Program-made: the position numbers and the translations under genes
In this document: positions 53,360 to 63,504 of the stretch, one piece after another
Numbering within the stretch: position 1 is the stretch's first letter
Layout of the letters: each line of letters begins with the position of its first letter
The notes under the pieces: model-generated
What the model was told of the DNA's origin: nothing
Database searches by the model: none
What the model saw: the letters and a program-made list of their open reading frames with translations, nothing else
Assembly (NCBI GenBank): GCA_012656075.1
Contig: JAAKBF010000202.1
Span: forward strand, 310,001 to 374,000
Source: Phytophthora hibernalis
Taxonomy: Eukaryota; Oomycota; Peronosporomycetes; Peronosporales; Peronosporaceae
Direction: 5' to 3'
DNA length: 64,000 bases

Positions 53360-56198
53360 ATGCTGCTGTGGCTCTCGGTGGCGGTGCTGGGCGGCGTCTC
53401 GGCGGCGTCTTCCTCGTCCTCGTCCGTCTCGTGGTGCGGCAACTCCACGGCCAGTGCCACACTCACGTACTGCGGCGACGTCTGTACGACAGGCGACCCG
53501 TGCGTACAGTACACGAGCTCGTCCAGCTGCAGCGACGCGTCCCGCAACGAGTGCGTCGAGTACTCGTCGTCCTGCACGTACCAGTGTCTGGATGCCTACA
53601 ACTCAGTAGCCAAGAAGTTTACAGTCTTCGTGAAGGACCCGGCGGCCTCGGACGCTTGGACCGCCAGCGCCAGTGGCAGCTCCGCCGCGGCTTTTCCCAG
53701 TGCGGAAATCGACACTGTGAGCGGCGTCGAGTACGCCGAGGCAACGCGGAACATGTATGCGACATGTTGGAAGTTTTCTGAAGTTGGGGAGAGGGTTGGT
53801 ACTTACAAGTTGCCGTTGCCCTTTGCAGTCAGATCACAGGTTTTGATGATACCAACGTGCAGAAGGGATCACTCAAAGTAGTGACGTTCGATGACGACAC
53901 TTTCGCTACAGCGACAGTGCTCGAGCAGTTGTAAGTAGGAGGATGGAGATGGGCTTTGTTTATTACAGAGGTGGAGACTCAAGTTGCTTTTGCGCAGGAT
54001 CTTGACCAATTTGGATCTGGACTCGCTCCCGACCGGTTTCTTGCCGACCACAATCTCCCTACTGTAGGTGGCGTTGCGGTGCTTTGATGAATATGGAAGG
54101 TTGACTGGATGTCGCTGCTTCTTAGAACTATGGAGAACTGCAACCTGGCCAGTCTACCGACGCAGCTGGGCGATTTGGCAGGCAGGAACCTGGTGACACT
54201 GTACGTTTACAATTTTACAGTGAAATGTGTTTTGAAGCTTTTAACTGTTGTTTTTTGCAGCAACCTCAACAAGAACTCGATGACGAGCATCACCGACTCG
54301 GACGCCTCTGTTGCTGAGACTCTGCAGACGTTGACTGCACTGTGCGTGTATGCTTGGGTTTATTGTCGCGAGAATGCTACTTACTTTCGTTGGGTTATTA
54401 TGTTGCTTAGCAATCTGTCGGACAACTCGATTGCCACTTTCGAGGTGGCTCTACCTTCCATTACGACATTGTACTCAACTTTTTCTTTACTTGTCGCTTG
54501 TTCGGCGTACTTACCATTGTTCTGAATTGACAGGGATCTGTCAAGCAACGAGCTGACGGAGTTCCCATCCGCTATCTTCAGCATGTCCAATCTCAACGTC
54601 CTGTGAGTGCCAAATATTATGCACCCACGCTATAGTATTTATAATTCTCATATGCTTGATATTCGTTATTGCCACTATGATTGCAGAAGCATATCCGGCA
54701 ACAGCATTACTAGCTTGACTGTTACATCAACGCAGTACAGCTTTCTGAGGAAGTTGTCGTCTGAGAGTACACTGGACATCACTGCCAGTGCATGCTCTAC
54801 TGGTACCGCAACTGACGTGCTAGATTCAGTGGTTTGCGTCTCTGATGAGGATACATCTTCATCTAGCGGATCAAGCGGTGTGTATTTATTACTGGTGGTA
54901 TTGTTGTGCAGGAACATAATTTGACTGACTTCTGCTTTGTTTTCATATCAGACTCGTCATCATCCAGCACTTTAATCATTGTTGTCGTTGTGCTGGCCGT
55001 GGTGGTGGTGCTCGGTGTTGCAGGCTTTTTCTTCTACCGTCGTCGGATGAAGAACCGCGGGTTTTACTTGTCCAACACTCCCAATATGGTTGGAGTTGCC
55101 ACTCCTCCGTCATCGAATAACACTCCTGCACGCCATCGCGCTGGAAGTCGTGGACGCGCTTCGTCGCAGCAGCGACCGCCTCCTGCTATTAGCCGTACGC
55201 CTCGTAGCTCGATCCCGAATTTGTTGGGTTTGCCAGGTTTCTCAGATCATGGTAAGAAGATGCCTGATGCCCAACCTCGACGCAGCAGCGTGCAGTCAAC
55301 TTTTCCTGTTGGGGCCGACGGTCACCGATCACGGAGCTCTATCATCAGTTCCACTGTGGTGCACATTCCGAACGACGAGCTCAACTACACGCGTAAGATT
55401 GCTAAAGGTGCTTTCGGCGAAGTTTGGTTGGCGTTGCATGGCAAGGACCTTGTGGCTGTCAAGAAACTGATCACTGTCGAGGGAACCAGCGTGCAGGACT
55501 TTGTTGCGGAGCTGAACTTGCTAGCTTCGCTGTCTCATCGATGCATTCTTACACTTATTGGTGCGTGCTGGGATGAGGATCTAACGGACATTCAGATCGT
55601 CATGGAATACATGGATTCAGGCGACTTGCTGTCAGTTCTCAGGAAGAGCCCGCCATCGGTGCTGTCGTGGGAGAACGGTAAAGCCACGTATTGTGTCCAA
55701 GTCTGCGAGGCCGTGTACTACTTGCACAGCTTGCAGCCTGCTTTAATTCACCGTGATATCAAGTCGCGTAACATTCTCGTGGATTCGGAAAAGGGTGCAA
55801 AGCTGTCAGATTTTGGAGAGAGCCGCGAGCGAACTGTTGCGCGCACGATGACAGCTGGCGTCGGGACGGCTAGATGGGTTGCACCTGAAATCATCCTCGG
55901 CGAGGACTACAGCGAGTTGGCCGACATCTACTCGCTAGGCGTCTTGCTCACGGAAATGGACACGCACCAAATTCCGTACCAGACATTGGGCCTCGAGGAG
56001 TCTATGATCGTGCAGCAGGTTGCTGTTGGAAAGCTGAGGCCCAAGGTGTCAGACACCTGCCCGGAGATCATCCGTCGGCTGACTCACGAGTGCCTCCAGT
56101 ACGATCCGAGTCTGCGACCATCGGCGGCACGCGTGCTTCAAACACTTATGGCTTCGCCGCTGGTTCGTCGACCATCGATTAATTTGGCGAACGACTAG
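53360..56198 (+). CDS. leucine-rich-repeat receptor-like kinase (TKL type)
   Basis: Starts with a signal peptide (MLLWLSVAVLGGVSAASS) and a Cys-rich ectodomain. Introns at 53755-53828, 53931-53997, 54064-54125, 54201-54260, 54342-54410, 54471-54533, 54603-54686 and 54878-54951 separate short exons that each encode about one LRR (LDLDSLPTGFLPTTISLL, ENCNLASLPTQLGDLAG, LNLNKNSMTSI, LNLSDNSIATF, LDLSSNELTEFPSAIF). The last exon encodes a membrane segment (LIIVVVVLAVVVVLGVAGFF) and a kinase: Gly loop IAKGAFGEVWLA, VAVKK, HRDIKSRNIL, DFGES, GTARWVAPE. All catalytic residues are present, and the stop is TAG at 56196-56198. It should sense an outside ligand and phosphorylate Ser/Thr (TKL group) at the plasma membrane. 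No frameshift was found in this gene. Confidence 0.93.
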
Positions 56199-56449
56199 TT
56201 CCCGATCCGATTGCAGTCTTCTGCGCTCCACGAAAAAGAACGCGACGGCAAGCTTGGTCACGCCCGACCAGCAGGCCGTACTGTATCCCGCCTATGTTAT
56301 GGTCCGGTGGATAAATATTTTTCCTCATGCTTTAATTGTTGTTGCGATTGATCTTTTTATCAATGAACAGGGAAATGCACTCGATTTAGAGTGGTTGTTC
56401 TTATCGTGCTGGGTTTGTCTGCCTGGTCCATTTTGCAAGGACCACTACG
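56199..56449. other. intergenic region between the receptor kinase and SHIPPO/Ubl genes
   Basis: Terminator of the kinase gene and promoter of the next gene. AT-rich around 56300-56370. Nothing else recognised. Confidence 0.35.
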
Positions 56450-58044
56450 ATGGCCCATCGACCCAGCACTATCGCTTCGCTACATCGCCCTGATGACTTC
56501 ACGAAGACTGTGCCGTTCGTACCGCGGGAAGTGTTTCGATTAGTGGTTCGCCTCGAAGCCCAGAAGGCCCTTGATGTGAACGTAGTGGCGTTGGAACAGC
56601 GCTTCCGCGTTCCGCCAGGATATGCCAACGATGAATCGTTCAATGCTCGAGGTGAATTGAAGCATTCAAAAAATGTACGTCATGTCTGTTGAGCTACTGT
56701 TGTGAGCTGCTGCATCCTCACCTCATTTACGCTATCTGTAAGCTAGTTCGTGCCTGGACCCGGAACATACGAAGTGCCTGAGCAATGGCCTGAGCGAGAT
56801 GTGACAGCGACTCCGACAGCACCATTTCTCTCCAGGACAACGCGAGGGTCACTCTCGCCATCTCGTCGTAGCTTCGCCATCTTCCAGTTCTCCGACGAGA
56901 CAAGTGAACAGCCCTCCTGATGATACTCCAAGCCCTGACCTACTGAGTGCTACTAGGACTACTAAGTCTCCACGTGCTCGTCTCCGCTTGCCTAGTCCCT
57001 CAGACCCCGAATCTATTGACCCAGATTCCCAACCATCAGCAGAATCAATTGAGCGATAGCACCAGCGATGCGTCTACAAGTGTCTACTCGTCATTGAAGC
57101 CTCAGAACACGTCGACATTTTCCATGTTGGGCCGAGGGTCAGAAATTGGCAAAGAAAGAGTACCTGGTGTTGGCAGCTACGAGATCAAGAGGTTATGGGA
57201 CTCTATTACTCCGCGAACGAACTTGGGGGCACCTTCTCCAGCTCTCTTTGGGGCTTCGAAAGGGAAACGAATCGTGACATGGCGCCCCGCGCTAACGCCT
57301 GCTTCGTGCGCAGTGTCAGCATCCTGGGACTCGTCTCACCACTACGCCAAGCAGAAAGAAAAAGTCGTGCGGTATGCAGCTAAACGAAGACTTCAGAGCG
57401 CAACACTTCATGCCCGGACCCTCTCCGCCCCTCAGCTTGGTCCTTCAACGGTGGACGCTATCGTGAAAAGTGAACCAGCCTCAGTAAACCCTGCGTCAGT
57501 GGAGGCACCGGAAGATGATGATCCTTTTAGTTGGCTACGGCAACGACCTAACGGTGAGCATCGAGTGAATGTCCTCGCTGCAAAGCATGGTCTTGTTCAT
57601 CACATGAAGTTTGCAGGTCGCCGAGCGACTGAAACCCGACAGTCTATCACCATTAGCAATTATGATGCGCATGTCGCCAAACTGGTACGACAGCACAGCA
57701 ACCCAGTGCAAGATGGAGATGGCTCAGCACAACCGCTCTATACGGCCAAACCGAAGGATGTACGCATCAAGGTGAGTTGCCGAATGCCCGGTGGCATGCT
57801 AATCTCCGTGAGCGTCTACTCCTTGAGAAAGCTTGGGCACTTCAAATCGGCATTTTTGCTTCGTCAAAAGCGATTCCAGAGCGTGGATGAGTTTGACCTC
57901 TACCATACCAGTGGCCGGAAGCTGACTGGGCTTGACGATACTCTTGTTTCGTGTGGCGTTCATGATCGCTCAACACTACAGGTCGTGCCAGCGACTGTCG
58001 CGCTGTCTTCGCAAGCTGCGAATCATGCTTCTAACACGAAATGA
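56450..58044 (+). CDS. SHIPPO (PG-rich) repeat protein with ubiquitin-like C-terminus
   Basis: The first exon runs from ATG 56450 (HRPSTIASLHRPDDFTK ... FRVPPGYANDESFNAR) to a donor near 56675; an intron of about 70 nt follows. The second part carries PG-rich repeats, VPGPGTYEVPEQWPE and later RVPGVGSYEIKRLWDSITP, typical of SHIPPO proteins linked to microtubules of flagella. Between them lies a Ser/Pro-rich linker broken by one or two indels (near 56885 and 57055). The C-terminal 80 residues look like a ubiquitin-like fold: KVSCRMPGGMLISVSV, LYHTSGRKLTGLDDTLVSCG, VHDRSTLQVVP, without a terminal Gly-Gly, so conjugation is unlikely. TGA ends it at 58042-58044. Zoospore flagellum function is an inference. 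Confidence 0.65.
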
Positions 58045-58211
58045 CCCAGCTAAATGGCCAAGCATTACACTTTCACAGTCACCACAGCATCACAATCAAT
58101 ATCTAACTCTTCAAAGGAGGTAAAGGTCTATCCTATGGCAACCGTCCGAGTGTTGTGTAGCAGTCCTTCCGAAAGTCGACGACCTGTCTGGCAGGTACGA
58201 AAAGAAACAAT
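58045..58211. terminator. convergent 3' ends of the SHIPPO/Ubl gene and GFAT
   Basis: A 167-bp gap between two tail-to-tail genes, so it must hold both polyadenylation regions. No AATAAA is evident. Confidence 0.35.
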
Positions 58212-60407
58212 CTAATCCACAGTGACGGCCTTGGCCAGGTTGCGCGGCACGTCCGGGTTGATGCCCTTGCGTACAGCAAGCTCGTAAGCGATGAGCTGCA
58301 GAGGAATGGTTGCGAGCAGCGCTGTCATGGGCCCGTTCGTCGGGATAGGGATAACCTCATCGGCAATATTCTCGCACATCGCCGGGTTGTCGGTGATGAC
58401 TATAGTGTGAGCGCCTCGGGCACGCACCGACTCTGCTGCTGTCTTCATGAAGGTGGCATGCTCGTCATCTAGCACGATGAGGATGATCGGCGTAGCACCG
58501 AACTTGCCGTTATTTTCGCCTTCAATGAGTGCAAATGGTCCATGCTTGAGTGCGCCACCAGGGTAGCCCTCAGCATGCAGGTAGGTGATTTCCTTTATCT
58601 TTAGCGCTCCTTCGTAGGCAATTGGCTCGCCGTATCCCCGACCGAGCACAAACAGGTGCTCAGCGGACATCAATTTATCGGCAATCTGGCCACATTGCTC
58701 ACGCGAGCGCAGAGCCATTCCAATCGCGATGGGAAGGCGGTGCATGCTCTGGATCAGCTCGGCCATCTTGGAGCGGTTACCCTCGGTGCGGTTCTGCGCA
58801 AACCATGAGGCAATAAGTCCCATGACCGTCACCTGCGTCACGAAAGCCTTGGTACTAGCCACAGCATTTTCACGGCCAGCATTCAGGTACACACCGCACT
58901 TGGTGGTGCGCGCAATGAGTGATCCAACCGAGTTGACCACTGAAAAAGTGGGCACTTCAAGCTGCAGCTCCTCCGCGGTCTTCAGCACACGGTGGACGTC
59001 CTTCGTCTCCCCAGATTGGGATACCACAAGCAAGCCCCCATCTTTCTTCGAGAACCGTTCACTTGTACACTCTGATGCATCCTCCGTAGCCACACTGTCG
59101 AACGAGTTGAGTGACCGCATCAGCTTGGCGCCGTATTTGCTCGCATACAGCGAGGTGCCACAAGCTGCGATAAGCAGGTGCTTAATACGCAGCATGCGAT
59201 CTTTCTCCGCCTCCAGACCACCCAGATACACATGTTCATCGGACACTCGACCTCCGTATCCCAACGACGCCGCCACCGCCTTGGGCTGCTCCATGATCTC
59301 GCGCAGCGTCCAGTGCGGGTACGGGGCAGGCGAGAGTCTCACTTTAACATCAGGCGCGACCGCCAACCTGCTGGTCGGGAACCGTTGCAAGAAGCCTTCC
59401 TCCTTTCCGTCGTCATTGGGGTTCAACTCGGCCGAGTCGCTCTTAATCACCGCGACTTCCCCGTCCTTCAGAGATATGAACCTTTTAGCATAGCGACTGA
59501 ATGCCGTCGTCTCGGACGCCACGAACATCTCGTTCGAGCCGTAGCCAATGCACAGCGGCGAGCCGTTCCGAGCAATGACAATTTTCCCGGGTCGTCTCTG
59601 GCCATGACGCACAGTCCCCACGTGCCTTCAAGTTTCTTGAGTGCGAGCCTCACAGCCGTCAGCAAGTCGGCGCCTTCCCCATCAAGTGGCCAATGAGCTG
59701 CGCCGCCACCTCCGTATCCGTCTGGGACGAGAACTCGACGCCTTCATCCAGCAGCTCCTGCTTGACCTCGTAGTAGTTGGTGAACGTGCCGTTGTGCACT
59801 AAGGACACGCGGCCGTGCATGTCCATATGGGGTGCGAATTGCAGTCCGTTTTCGCGCCGTGGGTGGCCCAGCGGGTGTGTGCAATGCCCGACGTGTTGCC
59901 GTCATGGCTGCTCTTGGTTTCCCTCAGTAAGTGGATGGAATCGGCGGTTCCTACAACCGACGCGAACTTGGTGGTCGTGATGGGGGCCGCCTCGCTCTCG
60001 TGGGCGTTACGCTGCGTCGACATGCCAGCCGAGTCGTAGCCCCGGTTCTGTAGGATGGTCAGTCCTTCCAGCAGGAAGTCGGACGCGTCCTGCGTCTTGC
60101 CCACGACGCCCACGATGCCGCAGCAGTCGGCAGGTCGGTCCTGCAGGAGGAAGCGCCAGCTACTCCCAAGGCGCCCGCTGTGAGCATCGCGAGACATGAA
60201 GAACTGCCACGCTGGTCGCTGCTGGGGCTGGAGCTGCAGCTGAAGAGCGCGGAAGAGCGGAAGGAGCGACACACAGGAAGAGCCGCACGAGCGAGCGAGC
60301 GGCGCAACATGGCGGAAGCTGAAGTGACAAATGTGATCCAGGTGGAGACACGCGATTGGAGGAAAAGGAAGCTTATATATCCTCGATAGAGTGACTGATG
60401 GGTTCAC
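58212..60407 (-). CDS. GFAT: glutamine:fructose-6-phosphate aminotransferase (isomerising)
   Basis: Makes glucosamine-6-phosphate from glutamine and fructose-6-phosphate, the entry step to UDP-GlcNAc. The glutaminase domain has the nucleophile motif CGIVGVVG near 60125, then FLLEGLTILQNRGYDSAG, SGIAHTRWATHG, and (shifted frame) HMDMHGRVSLVHNGTFTNYY. Two SIS sugar-phosphate domains follow: LLIAACGTSLYASKYGAKLM with LLVVSQSGETKD, and LFVLGRGYGEPIAYEGALK with EGYPGGALKHGPFALI. It ends AKAVTVD with TAG at 58212-58214. Three lost bases in runs (59829-59832, 59677-59680, 59582-59585) break the frame. Unlike usual GFAT the nucleophile Cys is not residue 2: 60-90 residues precede it, and the ATG could be 60407 or 60310 (MLRRSLARAALPVCRSFRSS, presequence-like). 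Confidence 0.92.
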
Positions 60408-60502
60408 TTGAGTGGCGAAAAGACAGCGTCTTCAACATCGACCGACAACAACGCGTGTATGTGTTCACTACACGTATTACATGTACTAATACAACATACT
60501 GA
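60408..60502. promoter_or_regulatory. 5' region of GFAT
   Basis: Both neighbours read leftward. The 95 bp between them hold the GFAT promoter and the 3' end of the transporter gene. TATATA-like bases lie at 60374-60380, within the possible leader. Confidence 0.35.
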
Positions 60503-61959
60503 TCAGCACCCGCTGCCACCGGCGATGCGCAAGCAGCTCGTCGAGTCAAAGAGACTCAAGATGTTGGCCATGAGCGTCCACGCCAAAGCGAAGATGAGGT
60601 AGCTCATCGTGGCAATGCCCATGAACTTGCTCTTGTGGTTTCGCTCTGCATTTCGTGGACCTCCTCCTTGTGTGTGGGCAGCCAGAACACAGCCACAATC
60701 GACAGCAAGTTGAACGCGTAGGCGATCAAGTACGTGTACGTGACTTGGGATCTCACGTGGTGGTTGTCTTGCTCAATGAAAGTACGCTCGATGTCAAAGT
60801 ATCCGTCCACCGACTTGGTGATCACAGTCGCGAACGGGGTACCACAAGACTCGGTCGTGACTCCGAGGCCAAGAAGCGTGGCCTCGAACCCCTTTTGATT
60901 TCCGATCTCGAGGATCAAGAGCTGAGCTACGTAGTCGGCTGCAGCGAACGGGATCTCTCCTACCAGAGGCACACCAAGCCAGAACCACTGGCTGCGGTAA
61001 ACGTCCCAAATCGTGAGAAGGGTCGGTATAGCGTCAATGCACACGACAGATTTCGCCAGTTCCAGTGCAGACCGCGGTTCTTGATCAGGTAGGTGCCGCT
61101 AATCGTCAGGAAAGCGTCACTGTGATCTGAGAGAAGACGCTGAAGCAGAAGCGGAAGGCAGAGTAGCGGTAGATTACTTCCTGCTGGAATACGTCGTACA
61201 AGAAGGGCAGAATAGGCATCTGCGCACGCTCATTCTTCACTTCCTGGATGCAGTACAACGAAAACGGAATCGTGAGGAAAGACGCAGCAGCGCAGACCCA
61301 CATGACGGCGTTAAAGCCCATCGTCAACGAGAAGGTTCCACCATAGTCTTCGCCATTGAGTCCGATGCCCGTCATGAACGAAGACACCACCATGAACACG
61401 TAGTGAATGACAATGACATCGCCGATCATGGATCCTCGAGTAGCCTCCGGTTCGCGCTGCGAAGCGTCCATCAAACTCCGTTGAAGCCGCTGTACGCCAT
61501 GACCGAGCCGAAATTCGAAATCATCATGAGAATGATGAGTGTGATGCCTTTGTTTGGGGCGTCCGTGTTGAGCGGGTCCGGAGTCATGTCAACCAGAGCA
61601 ATGTCCGACAAGGACGGGTCTCCGTAGTAAGGGTCCCCAGTGGCAGTGCAGCCATCAGCAGACACGACACGAAGGAGAGCGACCAACCGATGATCATGTA
61701 CGGCCGGCGGCGATACCCGAAGATGGGGTAGGTGTCAGTGAGCATGCCCGTGAAGATGCGAAGCGCGCGGGAACGTGACGAGTGCAGTGGAGGTTGCAAC
61801 CAGCGTGGTGGACATGTAGTTTCTGAACCCCAACACAATGTAAAGTATCTGGCGTATCCAGTGGTCTATTCGTCCAGATATTTGCTTACGGTTGTTCATA
61901 AGCAAATCAATTAAACTGAGGTTGCCCCTCATGCACGAAGCTTTCGACCTCGTCGCCAT
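60503..61959 (-). CDS. folate-biopterin-type (BT1 family) membrane transporter, N-terminally short
   Basis: A polytopic membrane protein. The signature of the family is clear: ALRIFTGMLTDTYPIFGYRR, then RPYMIIGWSLSFVSCLLMAAL. Further membrane segments follow (LIILMMISNFGSVMAYSGF, IVIHYVFMVVSSFMTGIG, GFNAVMWVCAAASFLTIPF, SAFRFCFSVFSQI, WFWLGVPLVGEIPFAAADYV, YTYLIAYAFNLLSIVAVFWL) and a last one (MSYLIFALAWTLMANILSLF). TGA is at 60503-60505. Four or five one-base shifts split it (near 61785, 61640, 61470, 61110 and 60645). The first membrane segments of the family seem absent beyond about 61850, so the gene may be truncated. Transport of folates, pterins or S-adenosylmethionine is known for relatives; the substrate here is unknown. 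Confidence 0.8.
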
Positions 61960-62500
61960 CGATGTTTCAGCCTTGAGTCCTGTTCAACGCTCACACCTTA
62001 TTACCCTGTTAGAAGCGAGGATAGCGGCAAGAGCGCGATGTATTGCTCGCTCTGAGCAATTTATTCGTGAAAATGGAGTGCGTTTTCGGTCTTCGGAAGT
62101 GGAAAATGCTACCGTGGGGCTGAGTGGAGACAGCATTGAGTTTGAATTTAACGCCGACGCGGATGGTGCTGATGCTGCAGTGCAAACAGGTGGGGATGAA
62201 TTTCCTGTTGAAGCAGATGTGGAGAGCGCGGCAGTGCAGCTCGGAGGAGAAGGACTTGATGATGAAGTCGATCAAGTAGACGGCACGCTGGAGAACAATG
62301 CTATTTCGGCCTTGTGTGATATGGCTTTTGTAACTTTTGCACAGTTGCATGGAGTGACACAATGTAGTATGGGGCCGAGTGAAGATGACTCTGCTCACGA
62401 TGAAGTTGAGGAGAGTAAAATGGAAGCTGAACAGACTGAATTTGACCAAGGTGGGGACGTGGATAGTGACGATGAAGTTGCTGTAGACTACAGGCTGTAG
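61931..62500 (+). CDS. unknown acidic protein
   Basis: 190 residues from ATG 61931. The N-terminal part is helical (SALSPVQRSHLITLLEARIA, RCIARSEQFIRENGVRFR). The rest is very acidic with Gly/Asp/Glu repeats (AVQTGGDEFPVEADVESAAV) and ends VDSDDEVAVDYRL. TAG is at 62498-62500. It has no frame break, unlike its neighbours. It overlaps the first codons of the transporter gene on the other strand, so one of the two starts is wrong. No family recognised; possibly transposon-linked. Confidence 0.5.
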   Translation: MHEAFDLVAIDVSALSPVQRSHLITLLEARIAARARCIARSEQFIRENGVRFRSSEVENATVGLSGDSIEFEFNADADGADAAVQTGGDEFPVEADVESAAVQLGGEGLDDEVDQVDGTLENNAISALCDMAFVTFAQLHGVTQCSMGPSEDDSAHDEVEESKMEAEQTEFDQGGDVDSDDEVAVDYRL

Positions 62501-62520
62501 TCTCTAATTCTCGTTCTGGA

Positions 62521-63504
62521 GAGATGGAATCAAAATTGCGCGCGTTCGCAGTCAACTTACTGAAAACACTCGCAGGTCCTAATATATTAGCTGTGCGTGT
62601 AAATTCTATGATGCGAGATCATGTGAACAGATCACGAACTCCGTCCACTTTTTGGTTTGAGATTCCAATGTGCTATTTGGTGGGTCTGGCGCCAATCACT
62701 AAATACACGAGGGGGTTACGTTTTACCGACGCTGCGAGGTGGCTGTATATGGAACGAAGGGTCATTCACTAAATGATTCTGTCGACTCAACCTTGTGCAA
62801 GTATGGTTTCACTACCCAAGTAGTGAAACCATACCCAAATATTCAACCTTGTGCAAGTATGCACAAGGTACATACTTGCACAAGGTTGAGTCGACAGAAT
62901 CATTTAGTGAATTAATATTTATGGTTTCACTACCAAGTACTCAACCTTGTGCAAGTATGCACAAGGTACATACTGCACAAGGTTGAGTCGACAGAATCAT
63001 TTAGTGAATGACCCCTTCGTTCCATATACAGGAAGTCAAGATCCGTAAGTATGAGTGAAATCCCACACAAATACAGAGTGTGGGATTTCACTAGTGTACT
63101 TACGGATCTTGACTTCCTGATGACGATTTGGACGCGGAATTGAAATGGGCCATGATCAACATTCCACCAGCCATGTTGCAACTTTTGACTAGTGAGAATT
63201 TGCTCGAAACCAGTTCCAGGACAATAATTTACGGTATACATGGCACGCGTCTACACTTCATAACCCAACTCATCGGTCCAACAGGACCGAGCTTCGAGAA
63301 TTAGTAATTGACAACGGTCGAGGGTCGGTATCGGAATCGTGGAAGCTTTCATTGGCGTCCATAGCTCAGCATTTCAATTCTAGGATTCTCGACGAGGCGG
63401 AGACTACAGAAGTAATTGCTGATTTTGAGAGATTGATGGAAATTGAATGGTTCCGAAAGGTTCAAAAGCAAGGAGGAAGAGATCCGAGCGAACCTGGATA
63501 TTGA
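62521..63504 (+). pseudogene. unknown gene interrupted by a foldback repeat cluster
   Basis: ATG 62524 opens MESKLRAFAVNLLKTLAGP, then STFWFEIPMCYLVGLAPI and FTDAARWLYMERR, where the inverted-repeat cluster at 62743-63118 begins. Beyond it the + strand again reads as protein: DDLDAELKWAMINIPPAML, QLLTSENLLETSSRTIIYG, LHFITQLIGPTGP, and after a one-base shift ELRELVIDNGRGSVSESW, ASIAQHFNSRILDEAETT, ending at TGA 63502-63504. No known domain. Whether it is one gene or a remnant cannot be settled. Confidence 0.45.
62743..63118. repeat. cluster of nested long inverted repeats
   Basis: Outer arms 62743-62805 and 62969-63031 are reverse complements apart from two single-base gaps. Inside are a perfect 15-bp stem (62801-62815 with 62820-62834, loop CCAA), an 18-bp stem (62844-62861 with 62871-62888), and a second near-copy of that hairpin at 62940-62988. 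Next to it a second foldback has arms 63031-63051/63098-63118 and 63054-63068/63078-63092. Confidence 0.9.

Noticed and set aside
53158..53781. Open frame starting in the MITE and crossing the receptor kinase first exon
   Set aside because: Different frame from the signal peptide and kinase gene; it begins inside the MITE.
58729..59493. 254-residue + strand open frame opposite GFAT
   Set aside because: Complement of the conserved SIS domains; no family match.
62743..63118. CRISPR or tandem satellite
   Set aside because: Repeats are inverted and nested, not head to tail with unique spacers.
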